A stretch of 64,000 nucleotides of DNA, taken from Mongoliimonas terrestris (GTDB lineage: Bacteria > Pseudomonadota > Alphaproteobacteria > Rhizobiales > Pleomorphomonadaceae). The notes under the pieces were generated by a model. That model worked only from the letters and a program-made list of their open reading frames with translations, did no database searches and was not told where the DNA came from. The stretch covers positions 62,001-126,000 of the forward strand of contig NZ_MSIG01000011.1 of assembly GCF_001927285.1 (NCBI RefSeq), read 5' to 3'. Both the position numbers and the translations under genes were made by a program. Shown piece by piece: positions 61,380 to 64,000 of this stretch (position 1 is its first letter; each line of letters begins with the position of its first letter).

Positions 61380-61479
61380 GCGGCCGCTCGGTGCCAAAGT
61401 CGGAGGCGTGCGAACCGGTCGGCCGTGCTAGAGGGAAACGGAGCGAAGGGCGGGCACGCGGGACAAAGGGGAGAGGCAG

Positions 61480-62469
<990 letters not shown>

Positions 62470-62484
62470 CCGGCTCGCCCGGCG

Positions 62485-64000
62485 TCAGGCCGGCGGCCCG
62501 AACCGGCGCACCAGCCGCTGGTAGCCGAAACCGATCAGGATCAGCACCGCGCCCGTCCCCATGAAGGACGCGGCGCGGAGCGCCCCGCCGAGCCCGGCGG
62601 TGTCCACCAGGAAAACCTTCACCACCACGGCAGCGATCAGCGCCGCCGCGACCGCCCGGATGGCGCGGGCGCGGGTGACGAGGCCGACCCCGATCGTCAC
62701 CAGCCCGAACAGCAGCCAGACCGCCGAATAGGCGTAGAGCTCGCCCTCATCCACCGTCCCGACGGCGAGATCGCCCGTGTGGAAGGCCGCCCGCACGGCG
62801 AGCGTCACCCACATGAAGAGCAGCGCCCCGGCAAGCCAGCCGGCGATCATCGCATACCAGCGCGGCTGGTCCGCCCGGCGGCGGGCGAGCGCCGCCACGG
62901 CGACGGCAAGAAGCGCCGGCAGCACGTAGCCGAGCACCAGAAGCCCGGAGAAGGCGCCGCCGTCCACCGGCTCCCCGGTCGTCAGCGGATTCTCGGCGAT
63001 CAGGAGGCCGAAGCCCGCGAGCAACAGGCCGATCGCGCCCACCACCAGCGGCCCGACGGCGAACACCGGCCCCGGCCGGCGGACGCCGAGCCATTGCATG
63101 CCGAGCGACACGGCGAGCAGCGACATCGTCAGGAGGCTCTGCTCCGCAAGGCCCGACACCGGCGCCGTGATGTCGCCGCCCGTCATGGCGTGGTGGATCA
63201 CCATCACCAGGGTGAGCGTGGTGAAGGTCACCGCGAACCCTTCGATCAGCGGCACGAAGGCGTCCTGCCGCGTCCGGCCGAACCGCCACGCCGCCGCCGA
63301 AAAGGCGAGCGCCGGCACGCCGTAGCCGTAGAGCAGCCAGTTGAACACCGGCGTGGTGCCGACCGCCGTGCCGACCACTTCCGGGTCGACGGCGAACCGC
63401 CCGGCCACCAGCACGGCGACGGCCACCGCCACCGCCCGAAGCCCCGCCACCGGCCGGGCCGCCTCCACCCAGGCGATCGCCGGCACCATGAGGGCGAGCG
63501 CGACGGTCAGGAACCCCTTTTCCAGGAGCGCCGTGAAGCCGCAGGCGAGCGCCGCCACGGTGGCGACCGAATAGGTCGCCACCGCCCCGTCCACCCCGAA
63601 CCCGCGGGCGTCGAGCCGGCGGGCGATCGCATCGGTCGCGGCGGCGAAATAGGCGGCGAGCGCCAGCGCCGCCGCCCCGAAGGGCAGGCTGGTGGTGAAC
63701 TCGGCGATCCTCAGATAGGCGACGATTCCGGCGCCCAGCGGCACCAGCGTGCCGACCGCCGCGAGCGGCACCCGCGCCGCCGATCCGGCGACGCCGCCGA
63801 GCCCGAGCGCGCCGAAGAGCAAGCCCGCCAGCACCGCCGCGCCGATCAGCCGCCCCGCATCCACCGCCGGCAGGCCATCCGCGAGGCCGCTCTCCAGCGC
63901 CGGGCGAAGGTCCGGCACGGCGAGACCGCCGAGGCCGATCACCACGGTCAGGATGGTCCCGAGCGCCGTCAGCCGGACCGCCGGCCATTCGTAGGCCGTC
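62485..64000 (-). CDS. DUF2339 domain-containing membrane protein (5' end beyond window)
   Basis: The readable part is at least 505 residues. It is almost wholly hydrophobic, with some fifteen predicted helices rich in Ala, Leu, Val and Gly. The C-terminal GVGLVTRARAIRAVAAALIAAVVVKVFLVDTAGLGGALRAASFMGTGAVLILIGFGYQRL resembles the end of DUF2339 proteins. The frame stays open through base 63999, reading TAYEWPAVRLTALGTILT before a possible GTG start at 63945, so the gene continues past the right edge. Family function is unknown. It is convergent with the AcuI-type gene (16-base gap). Confidence 0.82.
   Translation of the reverse strand, partial: TAYEWPAVRLTALGTILTVVIGLGGLAVPDLRPALESGLADGLPAVDAGRLIGAAVLAGLLFGALGLGGVAGSAARVPLAAVGTLVPLGAGIVAYLRIAEFTTSLPFGAAALALAAYFAAATDAIARRLDARGFGVDGAVATYSVATVAALACGFTALLEKGFLTVALALMVPAIAWVEAARPVAGLRAVAVAVAVLVAGRFAVDPEVVGTAVGTTPVFNWLLYGYGVPALAFSAAAWRFGRTRQDAFVPLIEGFAVTFTTLTLVMVIHHAMTGGDITAPVSGLAEQSLLTMSLLAVSLGMQWLGVRRPGPVFAVGPLVVGAIGLLLAGFGLLIAENPLTTGEPVDGGAFSGLLVLGYVLPALLAVAVAALARRRADQPRWYAMIAGWLAGALLFMWVTLAVRAAFHTGDLAVGTVDEGELYAYSAVWLLFGLVTIGVGLVTRARAIRAVAAALIAAVVVKVFLVDTAGLGGALRAASFMGTGAVLILIGFGYQRLVRRFGPPA

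Overview
The window is about 64 kb of chromosome from a high-GC alphaproteobacterium. It is most likely a member of the Hyphomicrobiales (Rhizobiales): the DUF4170 / DUF374-acyltransferase / WaaA / LpxK / DUF2093 block, the coxB-ctaD-ctaB-coxF-ctaG-ctaE-DUF983-surf1 block, the ispH-thrB-rnhA run, IalB, DUF6101 and PA0069-type radical SAM genes are all typical of that order. Genus cannot be fixed from sequence alone. Gene density is high, many genes join by 4-base ATGA/GTGA overlaps, and nearly every CDS has a recognisable housekeeping family. I see no tRNA, rRNA, transposase, phage gene or CRISPR array.

Layout. 1-4.5 kb: tRNA adenosine deaminase (cut by the left edge), a patatin-like phospholipase, purD, ubiA and DUF6101. 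4.8-12.7 kb: pmbA and cysQ, then a lipid A/Kdo assembly operon (DUF4170, MsbA-like exporter, DUF374 acyltransferase, waaA, lpxK) closed by convergent DUF2093. 12.9-17.1 kb, minus strand: TerC, a HAD phosphatase, tldD, a PPOX flavoprotein and IalB. 17.4-24.5 kb: the aa3 cytochrome c oxidase operon behind an FNR/FixK-type box, including a 52-residue CoxF-like gene. It ends in an inverted pair of 7-base repeat arrays that forms the shared 3' boundary with the next operon. 24.6-31.8 kb, minus strand: an EAL protein with a degenerate GGDEF, a GNAT acetyltransferase, an M16 peptidase, thrC and yqgE. 31.9-33.3 kb: a DsbD-N-like secreted protein and a peroxiredoxin. 33.4-36.9 kb, minus strand: a lipid kinase, rnhA, thrB and ispH.

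37-42.9 kb: a lipoprotein, a palindromic repeat, then a promoter, a tandem glycine riboswitch and the glycine cleavage genes gcvT-gcvH-gcvPA-gcvPB (P-protein split in two chains). 43-45 kb: an orphan FliK-like / FlhB-C-like pair and a Tat-exported intradiol dioxygenase-like protein. 45-49.9 kb: a HAD phosphatase, a secreted protein, a radical SAM gene with an alphaproteobacterial LexA box 23 bases in front of its start, a glycosyltransferase, moaB and a ceramidase-like membrane protein. 50-55.1 kb: maeB, a uracil-DNA glycosylase and ETF-ubiquinone oxidoreductase, the last behind an ACGT-type palindrome. 55.2-64 kb: an endonuclease/phosphatase-family membrane protein, a DUF1194 protein, glyS (without adjacent glyQ), a SleB-like cell wall hydrolase, an AcuI-type reductase and a DUF2339 membrane protein running off the right edge.

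The genes serve respiration (cox, ETF-QO, ubiA), envelope building (lipid A, SleB, lipoproteins), threonine and glycine metabolism (thrB, thrC, gcv, glyS), isoprenoid and purine synthesis, and stress responses. I found no clear novel defence or biosynthetic system. The most promising leads are the LexA-box radical SAM gene, the FliK/FlhB-C pair, the mirrored heptamer arrays at the surf1/EAL junction, and several unlabelled operator-like dyads.
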